DNA of 44,619 nt, from positions 1 to 44,619 of the forward strand of contig JAMPHT010000023.1 of assembly GCA_023663285.1 (NCBI GenBank). Reading direction: 5' to 3'. Both the position numbers and the translations under genes were made by a program. The notes under the pieces are model-generated. The model was given only the letters and a program-made list of their open reading frames with translations, made no database searches and was not told where the DNA came from. Source of the DNA: Bacillota bacterium (GTDB lineage: Bacteria; Bacillota; Clostridia; Lachnospirales; Lachnospiraceae). Positions 23,038 to 31,669 of this stretch are shown here, one piece after another. Positions within the stretch are counted from its first letter, which is position 1. Every line of letters starts with the position of its first letter.

Positions 23038-23862
23038 ATGTTCGGGTATATTATTATCAATAAGGCCGAAATGAAATTCAGGGAATTTGATGTCTATCAT
23101 TCCTTTTACTGTGGGATCTGCCGGGACCTGAAACGCAAATACGGGGCGTCGGGTCAGATCGCATTGAGCTACGACATGACCTTTGTGGCCATGCTGCTCA
23201 CGGGCCTGTATGAGCCTGAGACCCGTGAGGGGAGCTGCAAGTGCATCGCACACCCCTTTGAAAAGCATGGGACCCGGAACAATATCTTTACGGAGTATGC
23301 CGCAGATATGAACGCACTGTTTGCCTGGTACAAGTGCAGGGACGACTGGGCGGATGAGAGGAAGCTCTGGAAGCTGATCTACGGGCGGATACTGGAAGGA
23401 AAGACCGGAAAGCTTAAGGATAGCTACGGTGATAAGCTGAAAGAGATCGGCCTGCTGATGCAGAGCTTTTCGGAGGCGGAGCTAAAAGACGGGGCGGATA
23501 TCGACACCATGGCGGGACTGTTCGGCCGGGTCATGGGGGAGATCATGACGCCGAGAGAGGACGAGTGGGCGGAGAACCTGCGCGCCTTTGGATTTTTCCT
23601 GGGAAAATTCATCTATCTCTGCGACGCATACGAGGATGTGGAGAAGGATATAAAGAAGGGAACCTTTAACCCGCTGAAAACAAGGTATGGAAAGCCGGAC
23701 TTTGAAGAGGAATGCAGGACCATCCTCATGCTGATGATGTCGGAATGCTGCAGGGAATTTGAAAAGCTGCCCATTCTGGAGAATGTGGAGATCCTGCGCA
23801 ATATTCTGTATTCGGGCGTATGGGGCCGGTATGAGGCGGCTCATGAAAAGAGGATGCAGTAG
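23038..23862 (+). CDS. DUF5685-like helical protein
   Basis: 274 residues. The front MFGYIIINKAEMKFREFDVYH-type start followed by FYCGICRDLKRKYG, and the segment YLCDAYEDVEKDIKKGTFNP (about residues 193-212), match proteins I remember as DUF5685. The Asp-rich segment recalls the metal-binding helices of all-alpha prenyl synthases, but a second Asp-rich motif is not clear, so enzyme activity is not claimed. Cysteines near the front (CGIC, CKC) may bind metal. The gene is nine bases after the zinc-ribbon gene and 12 bases before the DnaJ-like gene. Confidence 0.7.
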   Translation: MFGYIIINKAEMKFREFDVYHSFYCGICRDLKRKYGASGQIALSYDMTFVAMLLTGLYEPETREGSCKCIAHPFEKHGTRNNIFTEYAADMNALFAWYKCRDDWADERKLWKLIYGRILEGKTGKLKDSYGDKLKEIGLLMQSFSEAELKDGADIDTMAGLFGRVMGEIMTPREDEWAENLRAFGFFLGKFIYLCDAYEDVEKDIKKGTFNPLKTRYGKPDFEEECRTILMLMMSECCREFEKLPILENVEILRNILYSGVWGRYEAAHEKRMQ

Positions 23863-23874
23863 AACGGAGATGAA

Positions 23875-24597
23875 ATGTACGATCCATATAGTGTGTTAGG
23901 GATAAGCAGAAGTGCAACCGAAGAAGAGATCAAAAAAGCATATAAGGCGCTGAGCAGGAAATATCATCCCGACGCCAATATCAATAATCCCAACAAGGAC
24001 CAGGCGGAGGAGAAATTCAAGGAGATCCAGGCGGCCTACCAGCAGATCATGAAGGAGAGGACCTCAGGCTATGCGGGAGGTGGCTACGACAGCTATGGCA
24101 GGGGAAGCTCCGGCGGTGGCGGCTATCGGGGACCCTTTGAGGGCTATGGGTTTGGCGGATTTGGAGGAGGCTTCGGCCAGGAGACCGGCTATGAGGATAA
24201 CACCTATATCCGGGCGGCGGGGAATTATATCCGAAACGGTTATTACAGGGAAGCCCGTACTGCGCTGGACGGAATGAGACCGGAAGAGAGGTCTGCAAGG
24301 TGGTACTATTACAGCGCCATTGCCTATTCCGGGCTGGGAAGCAATGTGGCGGCGTTAGAGCACGCCAGACAGGCGGCGGCCCTGGAACCGGGCAACATGA
24401 GCTATTCCCGGCTGGTGCAGCAGTTTGAGAGCGGCGGGGACTGGTATCAGCAGCGCCAGGCCGCCTACGGCTATCCCACGGTGGGCGGCAATAACCTGTG
24501 TCTGCGGCTGTGCATTGCCAACCTTATCTGCAATATGTGCTGCCTGGGCGGCGGCTGCTGCGGAGGCGGCATGACGGGGCCGGGATTCTATTACTGA
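23875..24597 (+). CDS. DnaJ-like protein with Gly-rich linker and Cys-rich tail
   Basis: 240 residues. Residues 1-60 are a J domain with an intact His-Pro-Asp (31-33). A Gly/Tyr-rich linker (about 65-108) follows, then a short TPR-like helical part ([28 protein letters not shown]), and finally a Cys/Gly tail ([14 protein letters not shown]). It should be able to stimulate DnaK, unlike the large J-like protein at 6228-9602. Client proteins are unknown. Its last seven bases overlap the end of the convergent DtxR-type gene. Confidence 0.85.
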   Translation: MYDPYSVLGISRSATEEEIKKAYKALSRKYHPDANINNPNKDQAEEKFKEIQAAYQQIMKERTSGYAGGGYDSYGRGSSGGGGYRGPFEGYGFGGFGGGFGQETGYEDNTYIRAAGNYIRNGYYREARTALDGMRPEERSARWYYYSAIAYSGLGSNVAALEHARQAAALEPGNMSYSRLVQQFESGGDWYQQRQAAYGYPTVGGNNLCLRLCIANLICNMCCLGGGCCGGGMTGPGFYY

Positions 24598-24965
24598 CAG
24601 GCGGTTCCGTTTACATACTTTTTGATGGCCTCAAAGCTTTCCCGGCTGATGATGTGTTCCATTTTGCAAGCGTCCTCCAGGGCGGTGTGTTCATCCACCC
24701 CCAGCCGCATCAGCCAGCCGGAGAGAAACTCATGGCGCTCATAGATCATCTCGGCGATCTCCCGGCCGGCGGGGGTCAGGGTGATGAAGCCGGATTTGTC
24801 TACTACGATATGTTCCTTTTCCCGCAGATGCTTCATGGCAACACTGACGCTGGACTTTTTGAAGCCCAGCTCGTTGGCAATGTCCACGGAGCGGACCACG
24901 GGAAGCTGCCTGCTCAGTATTAGTATGGTTTCCAGATAATTTTCCGCAGATTCATTTACATTCAT
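24591..24965 (-). CDS. DtxR/MntR-type metal-dependent repressor
   Basis: 124 residues. The N-terminal winged helix ([30 protein letters not shown]) and the metal-binding dimer region ([31 protein letters not shown]) are typical of the DtxR/MntR family. The protein is short and lacks the C-terminal SH3-like domain, as in MntR-like members. It senses Mn or Fe and represses metal-uptake genes; no transporter is in this window, so its targets are unknown. It is transcribed away from the LytTR gene and converges with the DnaJ-like gene. Confidence 0.9.
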   Translation of the reverse strand: MNVNESAENYLETILILSRQLPVVRSVDIANELGFKKSSVSVAMKHLREKEHIVVDKSGFITLTPAGREIAEMIYERHEFLSGWLMRLGVDEHTALEDACKMEHIISRESFEAIKKYVNGTACQ

Positions 24966-24999
24966 TTCGTAATCCCCATTTCATGTTTTAAGTACATTC

Positions 25000-25028
25000 A
25001 GTATAGCACGGAATTTGAATTCAGGCAA
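25000..25028 (-). promoter_or_regulatory. Predicted promoter of the DtxR-type gene
   Basis: Read on the minus strand, TTGCCT (25028-25023) and TATACT (25005-25000) are 17 bases apart and 34 bases before the start at 24965. Confidence 0.55.
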
Positions 25029-25068
25029 ATCAACTTTATATAGGGGTGTGAACCGTAAGGTATTCTTC

Positions 25069-25101
25069 TTGCTTTCCGGCAGCGGCGTATGTTATAACAT
25101 A
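25069..25101 (+). promoter_or_regulatory. Predicted promoter and palindrome before the LytTR gene
   Basis: TTGCTT (25069-25074) and TATAAC (25093-25098) are 18 bases apart. The -10 lies within a perfect 14-base palindrome, TATGTTATAACATA (25088-25101). Such a palindrome over the -10 could be an operator, or a chance product of the AT-rich -10. Confidence 0.5.
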
Positions 25102-25134
25102 TATATGACTTGTTTGTATAATGGCAGGAGGCAT

Positions 25135-25839
25135 ATGAATTACAAAATTTCCATCATAGACGACAGCTTGACCGATACGGAATATGTGGCTGCGCTTGTG
25201 GGCGGCTGGGGAAACGCGGCAGGGCATACCTTGAAGATCCTTACATTTCCGTCTGCGGAGGCTTTTCTTTTTCAATATGAGGAAGAGCGGGATTTCGATA
25301 TTCTCCTGCTGGATATAGAGATGAAAGAGATGAACGGTGTTGACCTTGCAAAGAGGGTACGTCAGGACAACAACGGGGTCCAGATCGTTTTTATCACCGG
25401 GTATCCCGATTTTATGGGGGAAGGGTATGAGGTGGCTGCCCTGCATTATCTTTTAAAGCCGGTCTCCGGTGAAAAGCTGTATGAGGTGCTGGACAGGGCT
25501 GCCGCTAATCTGGCAAGGACGGAAAGGCGGCTGGCGGTGACCTACGACCGCAGGACGGAGCTTGTGCCGCTGTCTCAGATCCTCTATATCGAGGCCCAGA
25601 AGCAGTATGTGCTGATCCACACCTTTGGGGAAACCTACCGGATGAAACAGTCCTTCGGGGAAACCATAGAGGAGCTGGATGAATTCTTTTTCAAATGCCA
25701 GCGTTCCTTCTGTGTCAATCTGCGTCATGTCACAAGAATAAAAAGCAGCTGCGTGGCGCTGAAAAACGGCGAGGAGATTCCTGTGGGGCGGGGAATGGCG
25801 GAGAAGATCGGAAAAGAGATAATACGTTTGTTCCCGTGA
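25135..25839 (+). CDS. LytTR-family response regulator
   Basis: 234 residues, start at 25135 after AGGAGG. The receiver domain has the acidic pair in IIDDS, the phospho-acceptor in DILLLDIEM (near Asp59) and the Lys of LLKPVSGEKL. The LytTR DNA-binding domain covers about residues 130-232 (LSQILYIEAQKQYVLIHT, FFKCQRSFCVNLRHVTRIKS). It is the output half of the pair with the kinase at 25892 and probably controls the ABC exporter genes that follow; that link is inferred from position. Confidence 0.93.
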   Translation: MNYKISIIDDSLTDTEYVAALVGGWGNAAGHTLKILTFPSAEAFLFQYEEERDFDILLLDIEMKEMNGVDLAKRVRQDNNGVQIVFITGYPDFMGEGYEVAALHYLLKPVSGEKLYEVLDRAAANLARTERRLAVTYDRRTELVPLSQILYIEAQKQYVLIHTFGETYRMKQSFGETIEELDEFFFKCQRSFCVNLRHVTRIKSSCVALKNGEEIPVGRGMAEKIGKEIIRLFP

Positions 25840-25891
25840 GAAATGCGGATACAAAGACGGATGCAGGCATTGAGCGAGAGGCAGGGCAGAT

Positions 25892-26548
25892 ATGTTGTTA
25901 CAAAGGTGGATCGACAAAAGGGTCGAGGATTATCAAAGGGACCTGCTTCAGAAATATTGTGATGAGGTGGAGTCCATGTATACGAAGATGCGGGGCTGGA
26001 GGCACGATTATCACAATCATATCCAGGCCCTGCAGGCAAGCATGGCGCTGGGGAAATATGACGAGGTGAACGAATATCTGCGGGAGCTGAATGATGACCT
26101 GACCCAGGTGGACGCCACGGTGAAAACAGGCCGGGTGATGATCGACGCGATTCTGAACGGAAAGCTGAACATTGCCGCCCAGAATGAGATCGCGGTCAAT
26201 GTCAGGGCGAAGCTCCCCGGAGAAATACCGGTCAAGGATGTGGATTTGTGCGCTGTCATCGGGAATCTGCTGGACAACGCCATCGAGGAGAACAGGCGGC
26301 TTCCCCTGGGAGATCGGTTTATCCGCATTTATATCGGACAGAAGAATACCCAGCTCTATCTTGCCTTCACCAATGCTGCCGGGAAGAAGAGAGAGAAGCG
26401 TAAAAATCTGTTCCTGTCCGCAAAGGGGGCCCGGCATGGTCTGGGCCTTGTCCGGGTGGAAGGCCTTATAAAAAAGTATGGCGGATTGTTTACAGCGGAC
26501 AGCGAGGACGGCGGATTTACGGCGGAGGTGTTGATCCCGCTGGAATAG
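25892..26548 (+). CDS. GHKL sensor kinase without membrane sensor domain
   Basis: 218 residues. The phospho-acceptor box is WRHDYHNHIQAL (about 36-47) and the ATP site includes VIGNLLDNAIEENRRL and a late GARHGLGLVRVEGLI. This is the AgrC/NatK-like kinase group. Unlike the second kinase of this window, it has no transmembrane region, only about 35 residues before the H-box. It therefore must sense something in the cytoplasm or work through a membrane partner such as the neighbouring transporter. It begins 52 bases after the response regulator gene. A terminator follows at 26564. Confidence 0.88.
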   Translation: MLLQRWIDKRVEDYQRDLLQKYCDEVESMYTKMRGWRHDYHNHIQALQASMALGKYDEVNEYLRELNDDLTQVDATVKTGRVMIDAILNGKLNIAAQNEIAVNVRAKLPGEIPVKDVDLCAVIGNLLDNAIEENRRLPLGDRFIRIYIGQKNTQLYLAFTNAAGKKREKRKNLFLSAKGARHGLGLVRVEGLIKKYGGLFTADSEDGGFTAEVLIPLE

Positions 26549-26563
26549 GGGAGAAGGGCTTAA

Positions 26564-26614
26564 CGCATTTCGTTCACCGAAAACGACTTTTGGTTGACGA
26601 AATGCGCTTTTTTT
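26564..26614 (+). terminator. Intrinsic terminator between the kinase and the ABC genes
   Basis: CGCATTTCGT (26564-26573) pairs with ACGAAATGCG (26597-26606), with further pairing towards the loop, and is followed by seven T. It separates the two-component genes from the ABC exporter genes, so these need another promoter or read-through control. Confidence 0.88.
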
Positions 26615-26672
26615 GTATATTGGGTGTATTCTGATCTTTGGACAGGACTGGAAGTATGAAAGGAGAAAACAG

Positions 26673-28496
26673 ATGGAATCAAAGCGTAAGCCGAAATACG
26701 GGCTGTTTTCCTGTGTGGGATACATTTACCGCCTGCTGTGGCAAAGCGAGAGAGGGCTGGTGTTTACGGGGATCTTTACCGTGCCGATATCTCTGGCGTT
26801 ATCGGCGCTGGCGCTCTACACGCCGCCTGTGGTGCTGGCGGCGCTGGAGGCATCGGAGGGCTTCTCAACGGTCGCCCTGGTGATCGCAGGTCTGCTGCTT
26901 GCCGGACTGCTGTGCGATATGGCCAACAATATCCTGTCCGCAAGGATCAACAGCTCGGAGCATTATGTCCTGGCACAGATGAACTATACCTGGAACAAGT
27001 ATACGCGTCAAAGGGACTGGTATCACACATATGATACGAATGTACAGAAGCTGGATGAACGGGCGAACAATGCCATTAATGACAATCACACGGCAGGGGT
27101 ACATTTTCCCATGGATTTCTCAGATATGATTGCCAAACTGCTGAATTTCCTGCTGTTTGGGACGGTGGTCTCCATGCTGCACCCGGCGGTCATCCTGCTG
27201 CTTGCCGCCGGATGCGGACTGAACGCCCTCATGGGAAGGTGGGAGCGGAGAAAAAACTGGGAGGAGCGGGATGTCCGCAATGAGCTTGAGAAAAAGATGG
27301 ATTATCTCACTTTTAATGTATGTCCTGATTTCGGCTATGCCAAGGATATCCGCCTGTACGGCATGAAGCAGTTTCTCCACGACAGGATGGAGCAGCTGCT
27401 TTCCTTAAGTATTGCCGAGCAGAAAAAGCTGGAACGTCGCAGTATTCTCACGGCGTTTGTAAACTATCTCATTATCCTGCTCCGGGACGGGGCGGCCTAC
27501 GGATTTCTCATTGGAGAAGCGGTGAGGGGAAATGTGGACGCCGCCTCCTTTGTGCTGTATTTCTCAGCCATCACATCCCTGTCGGGGGTGATGGACAGTA
27601 TCCTGGGAAAGATAAACCGGGTCTTTGAGGGCGCCATGCAGGTCTCGGATCTCAGGGAGGCCATGGAGGTGGCGGACAGGCTGAACAGAGGGCCGGGGAT
27701 ACCGGCGCCCAGGGGCCCCTTTTCCATTGAATTCAGGAACGTATCCTATCAGTATCCCAAGGGTGAGAAAAAGGTGCTGGACAATATTTCCTTTAAGATA
27801 GAGGCAGGAGAGAAGATCGCGCTGGTGGGCCTGAACGGTACGGGGAAAAGTACCCTGACCATGCTGATGTGCGGACTGCTCCTGCCGGACGAGGGAGAGA
27901 TCCTGCTGGACGGACACAGCTTATACGAATATAACCGGGACGAGATGTATGGGTTGTTCGGCGTGGTGCCCCAGAGGTTCAACCTTCTGCCGGTGACCGT
28001 TGCGCAGAATATTGCCTGTGCAGTAAGGGAAGAGGAGATCGACCGCGACAGGGTGAAGGCCTGCATTGAGCTGGCGGGGCTGACGGAGAAGATCGATTCG
28101 CTGTCTAAAGGGATGGATACGCCCATGGGGCGGGAGCTTTACGAGGACGGTATAGAACTGTCCGGCGGGGAGACCCAGAAACTTTTGCTGGCCCGGCTTC
28201 TCTATAAGGATCCGGCCTGTATGATCCTGGACGAGCCCACGGCGGCGCTGGACCCCATCGCGGAGGACCGGATGTACCAAAGCTATGATCGGATCGCGAA
28301 CGGGGCAACCTCCGTATTCATTTCCCACCGCCTGGCGTCCACAAGATTCTGTCACCGGATCTTCCTGCTTGACAACGCCGGGTTTGCGGAGTCCGGCACC
28401 CATGAGGAGCTGATGGCCGCCGGCGGAAGGTACAGGGAGCTGTTTGAGATCCAGAGCAGGTATTACAGGGAGGGGAAGCAGAATGAAATGGAATGA
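26673..28496 (+). CDS. ABC exporter half-subunit, membrane and ATPase domains (first)
   Basis: 607 residues, start at 26673 after AAAGGAGAA. About residues 25-340 hold six hydrophobic spans of the type I exporter fold. The ATPase domain follows, with Walker A GLNGTGKST (about 386-394), signature LSGGETQ (about 496), and Walker B MILDEP with AALDP (about 517-527). The His of the switch loop is in VFISHRLAS. No peptidase domain is present at the front. It overlaps the next subunit gene by 14 bases and very probably forms a heterodimer with it. Substrate unknown; placement behind an AgrC/LytTR-like pair suggests export of a peptide or lipid, which is inference. Confidence 0.92.
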   Translation: MESKRKPKYGLFSCVGYIYRLLWQSERGLVFTGIFTVPISLALSALALYTPPVVLAALEASEGFSTVALVIAGLLLAGLLCDMANNILSARINSSEHYVLAQMNYTWNKYTRQRDWYHTYDTNVQKLDERANNAINDNHTAGVHFPMDFSDMIAKLLNFLLFGTVVSMLHPAVILLLAAGCGLNALMGRWERRKNWEERDVRNELEKKMDYLTFNVCPDFGYAKDIRLYGMKQFLHDRMEQLLSLSIAEQKKLERRSILTAFVNYLIILLRDGAAYGFLIGEAVRGNVDAASFVLYFSAITSLSGVMDSILGKINRVFEGAMQVSDLREAMEVADRLNRGPGIPAPRGPFSIEFRNVSYQYPKGEKKVLDNISFKIEAGEKIALVGLNGTGKSTLTMLMCGLLLPDEGEILLDGHSLYEYNRDEMYGLFGVVPQRFNLLPVTVAQNIACAVREEEIDRDRVKACIELAGLTEKIDSLSKGMDTPMGRELYEDGIELSGGETQKLLLARLLYKDPACMILDEPTAALDPIAEDRMYQSYDRIANGATSVFISHRLASTRFCHRIFLLDNAGFAESGTHEELMAAGGRYRELFEIQSRYYREGKQNEME

Positions 28497-30375
28497 CGGT
28501 CAGGCAAAACGCACGCTTTTGGAAGAATGGGGGCTGATCTGGCGGGGAGTGAAGCTGCTGAATAAGATACTGCCCCGGTTTTGGCTGTATCAGGTGCTTT
28601 GCACCCTTGCCGAGACCTTTTCGCCCTATTTCGGCCTCTATATGTCCGCACAGATGGTAAACGAGCTGGCGGGAGACTGCGATCGCAGGAGGCTGCTGAT
28701 GTTTACGGGGATCACGGTCCTCGGCGGGCTGATGATCTCCCTTGTGATGAAGATATTACAGAGCCGCAGGACCCTGTGCGACGAATTTATGTTCAGCAAT
28801 TATGCGGCATGGCTGGCTGACGTGCAGAATGATTTTCAGTACGAGCACCTTGAGGATGCGGATGTGCGGCTCCGCCGCTCGGAGATCGACGCCCGCTTAA
28901 ACGCCACCGGCGCAGGGCTTTTCCAGGTGAAATGGCAGATGACATCCCTGCTTGGCGATATTTTGAATGTTATTTTTTCCGTCTCCCTGACAGTGTCCAT
29001 GTTTACTATGAGATCCGAGGGGGAATATAGGGGGGTGTTCGGATTTATTGATTCTCCGGCGTCTGCAGTGGCGATTCTGGGGCTGATTGCCGCGTATTCC
29101 TTCTGTTCCGTAAAGCTCAACGCTGTCCGGGCGGTGCGTCAGCAGGGAGCGGTCAATAAGATCGCAGAGCAAAATGTCCATTTCAGGGCCTTTTTCCGCC
29201 ATTGGGGAGCTGACATGGTCATGTTCGATCTGAACCATATTGTGATGGAAGAATTCCGTAAGCACAGACTTCGTCCGGAATGGGTCCGGGAGATGGAACA
29301 GGCTACCGTCAGATATAATTTTCTGTCGATCCTCCTGAATGGGGTGTTGAACCTGTGTGTATTTCTTTATACGGCGGCGAAGGCATTTATCGGCGCGTTC
29401 GGGATCGGCAGCTTTATCCTCTATCAGGGCGCGACGAAGCGGTTCGTATCGGCGGTCTCGGACATTGCCGCGAGCCTGGGCAGGCTAAGGCAGAATAATG
29501 TCTATCTGGTACCCCTGTATGAATATCTGGACCTTCCCAACAATATGTACAAGGGGACTCTGGCTGTGGAAAAGCGGGACGATATCGATTACGAAATCGA
29601 ATTCAGGGATGTGAGCTTTAGGTATCCCGGCGGGGAGACCTGGGCGCTGCGTCATGTGAGCATGAAATTTAAGATTGGCGACAAGCTGGCCATCGTGGGA
29701 GAGAACGGTTCGGGAAAGACCACCTTTATCAAGCTGCTCTGCCGGCTGTACGACCCTGCTGAGGGCAGGATATTGCTGAACGGCATTGACATTACCCGGT
29801 ATCGGTACGATGAATATATGGCGTTATTTTCCGTGGTATTTCAGGATTACAGTATCTTCGGCTTCCCGCTGGGGGAAAATGTGGCTGTGAGCGATGTGTA
29901 CGACAGACTTAAAGTGCGTGACTGCCTGAACAGGGCCGGGCTTGGGAGTAAGCTGGAGGAGCTTGGCAGGGATGCTTTAGGTTTGGCCATCGGGCGGGAA
30001 TATGACAGCCTGGGAGCGGACTTTTCAGGCGGGGAGCTGCAGAAGATCGCCCTGGCCAGGGCGCTGTACAAGGATGCGCCCTTTGTGGTGCTGGATGAGC
30101 CCACGGCGGCGCTGGACCCCATCGCGGAGGCCGCGGTCTATGAGAATTTCAACATATTGGTGGAGCATAAGACTGCCGTATTCATCAGCCACAGGCTGTC
30201 AAGCTGCCGGTTCTGCGATTCCATCGCCGTGTTCGACAGGGGGCGGCTGATCCTGCAGGGTGCCCATGACGAGCTGGTCACAGACGGGGACGGCAAATAC
30301 AGCCGCCTCTGGCACGCCCAGGCCAAGTACTATGCGGCGCCCATGCAGTCACGGGAAAATACCGGCATTTTATGA
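28483..30375 (+). CDS. ABC exporter half-subunit, membrane and ATPase domains (second)
   Basis: 630 residues. The start at 28483 lies inside the end of the first subunit gene, with AGGGAGGGG upstream, so the two are translationally coupled. A membrane domain (about 30-340) is followed by an ATPase domain with Walker A GENGSGKTT (about 406), signature FSGGELQ (about 514) and Walker B VVLDEP with AALDP (about 534-545). VVFQDYSIFGF is a Q-loop with aromatic neighbours. Both ATPase sites of the pair look intact. No gene for a small exported peptide lies directly beside the pair. Confidence 0.92.
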   Translation: MKWNDGQAKRTLLEEWGLIWRGVKLLNKILPRFWLYQVLCTLAETFSPYFGLYMSAQMVNELAGDCDRRRLLMFTGITVLGGLMISLVMKILQSRRTLCDEFMFSNYAAWLADVQNDFQYEHLEDADVRLRRSEIDARLNATGAGLFQVKWQMTSLLGDILNVIFSVSLTVSMFTMRSEGEYRGVFGFIDSPASAVAILGLIAAYSFCSVKLNAVRAVRQQGAVNKIAEQNVHFRAFFRHWGADMVMFDLNHIVMEEFRKHRLRPEWVREMEQATVRYNFLSILLNGVLNLCVFLYTAAKAFIGAFGIGSFILYQGATKRFVSAVSDIAASLGRLRQNNVYLVPLYEYLDLPNNMYKGTLAVEKRDDIDYEIEFRDVSFRYPGGETWALRHVSMKFKIGDKLAIVGENGSGKTTFIKLLCRLYDPAEGRILLNGIDITRYRYDEYMALFSVVFQDYSIFGFPLGENVAVSDVYDRLKVRDCLNRAGLGSKLEELGRDALGLAIGREYDSLGADFSGGELQKIALARALYKDAPFVVLDEPTAALDPIAEAAVYENFNILVEHKTAVFISHRLSSCRFCDSIAVFDRGRLILQGAHDELVTDGDGKYSRLWHAQAKYYAAPMQSRENTGIL

Positions 30376-30474
30376 GTGACCTGGTTTAAGAGAGTTTTAT
30401 CGGACTTTAAATTTTATATGATATGCCTGTGAAAACATTGACAGAAAACTCTGTTTTGAAATGGAGGCGGTACA

Positions 30475-30858
30475 ATGAGGAAAAAAGCAGGCAGCTTTCG
30501 ATTTTGGGCTGCAACGGTCATCTTGGTATCGGTTGCGGCCCTGTCCTTTGCGGGAACGGTGATGTGCAGGACAGACCTAAACGACACGGAGCTGGAAGGC
30601 TATTATCGGGAAAAGGAGAAGCAGCTGGTAAAGGATACCAGAGCCTATTTAAGCGGCAGCGGCTTTGACAACAGCGGCGTGATGCTGACCAGGGTGCTGG
30701 ATGAGAATGGCAGCCGGACGTATACGGTCACCGTTCATCACAGTAAGATAGACAGGATGCAGGAGGCGGAGCGGGACGCACTGGTCAGGGAGCTGGAGAC
30801 CCTTGCCTTTAAAGACGGCAGCTGCACATTTTACTACACATTTCTTTTTGACAATTGA
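30475..30858 (+). CDS. Small membrane-anchored or exported protein of unknown function
   Basis: 127 residues. A basic start (MRKKAGSFRF) and a hydrophobic stretch (WAATVILVSVAALSFAGTVMC) form a signal anchor or signal peptide. The exported part is charged and of mixed alpha/beta appearance (YTVTVHHSKIDRMQEAERDALV, CTFYYTFLFDN). I do not recognise the family. Good GGAGG ribosome site. It stands 99 bases after the second ABC gene and could be part of the same transcript. Confidence 0.7.
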   Translation: MRKKAGSFRFWAATVILVSVAALSFAGTVMCRTDLNDTELEGYYREKEKQLVKDTRAYLSGSGFDNSGVMLTRVLDENGSRTYTVTVHHSKIDRMQEAERDALVRELETLAFKDGSCTFYYTFLFDN

Positions 30859-30868
30859 CAGGAATCAC

Positions 30869-30897
30869 ATGACATTTCAGGGAAATTGGGGTATACT
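30869..30897 (+). promoter_or_regulatory. Predicted promoter of the DUF1653 gene
   Basis: ATGACA (30869-30874) and TATACT (30892-30897) are 17 bases apart, 37 bases before the start at 30935. A perfect TTGACA lies at 30855-30860 but is too far from this -10. Confidence 0.55.
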
Positions 30898-30934
30898 CTT
30901 TTTAGATTTCTGATAAGAGAGGAGCGCGCCCTAT

Positions 30935-31591
30935 ATGTCATTTATTCCGAAACCACATGAAATTTACAAGCATTTTAAAGGGAATCTGTACCAGATAACA
31001 GCGGTGGCGGAGCATACTGAGACAGGCGAACAGCTGGTGGTCTATCAGGCGCTGTACGGAGATTTTAAGACCTATGCCAGACCTCTTTCCATGTTTACCG
31101 ACAGGGTGGACAGGGAAAAGTATCCGGAGGCACCCCAGGAATTCCGATTCGAGCTCCAGGGGCCCGACGGGGAGCGGCAGAGAGCGGAGGCGGGCACAGG
31201 CTTAGCGCCGGAGCGGGCTGCGGATACAGCGCCAGGTCAGACGCCGGATGCAAAGGCAGCAGAACGGGGGTCGAAGGCAGAGGCAGAAAGGGGCGGGGAG
31301 ACGGCAGCCCCTGCTGCCCGCACAGCGGACGGGGAGTGGAGCAAAGAGGAAAACATCGAAGGCGAGCTGACCCTCGACCCCATGGTGCTGGAGTTCCTGG
31401 ACGCGGATGAGTATGAACAGCGGCTGAATATCCTGGCAGGACTGCACCACAGGATCACCGATGAAATGATCACCACCATGGCGATCGCCTGTGATGTGGA
31501 GATCGCTGAGGGTGATATTGAGGAGCGGTATGAGGCGCTGAAGGCCTGTCTGCTGACCAGAGAGCGGTACGAGTGCAATCGTATCAGGTAG
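30935..31591 (+). CDS. DUF1653-domain protein with disordered middle
   Basis: 218 residues. The first 70 residues (KPHEIYKHFKGNLYQITAVA, LVVYQALYGDFKTYARPLSMF) match DUF1653, a small beta-rich domain of unknown role. Residues about 80-140 are Ala/Glu/Gly-rich and probably disordered. The last 75 form a helical domain (VLEFLDADEYEQRLNILAGL). Many DUF1653 proteins are only the first domain, so this is a longer version. No membrane segment is seen. The start is preceded by GAGAGGAG. Confidence 0.8.
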   Translation: MSFIPKPHEIYKHFKGNLYQITAVAEHTETGEQLVVYQALYGDFKTYARPLSMFTDRVDREKYPEAPQEFRFELQGPDGERQRAEAGTGLAPERAADTAPGQTPDAKAAERGSKAEAERGGETAAPAARTADGEWSKEENIEGELTLDPMVLEFLDADEYEQRLNILAGLHHRITDEMITTMAIACDVEIAEGDIEERYEALKACLLTRERYECNRIR

Positions 31592-31669
31592 GCCAAAGCC
31601 AGAAAACTTCCTTTTAAGATGCAGGCACAGACGGCTGGAAGCGGAAGCGGCAGCAGAAGGGAGCGGCTT

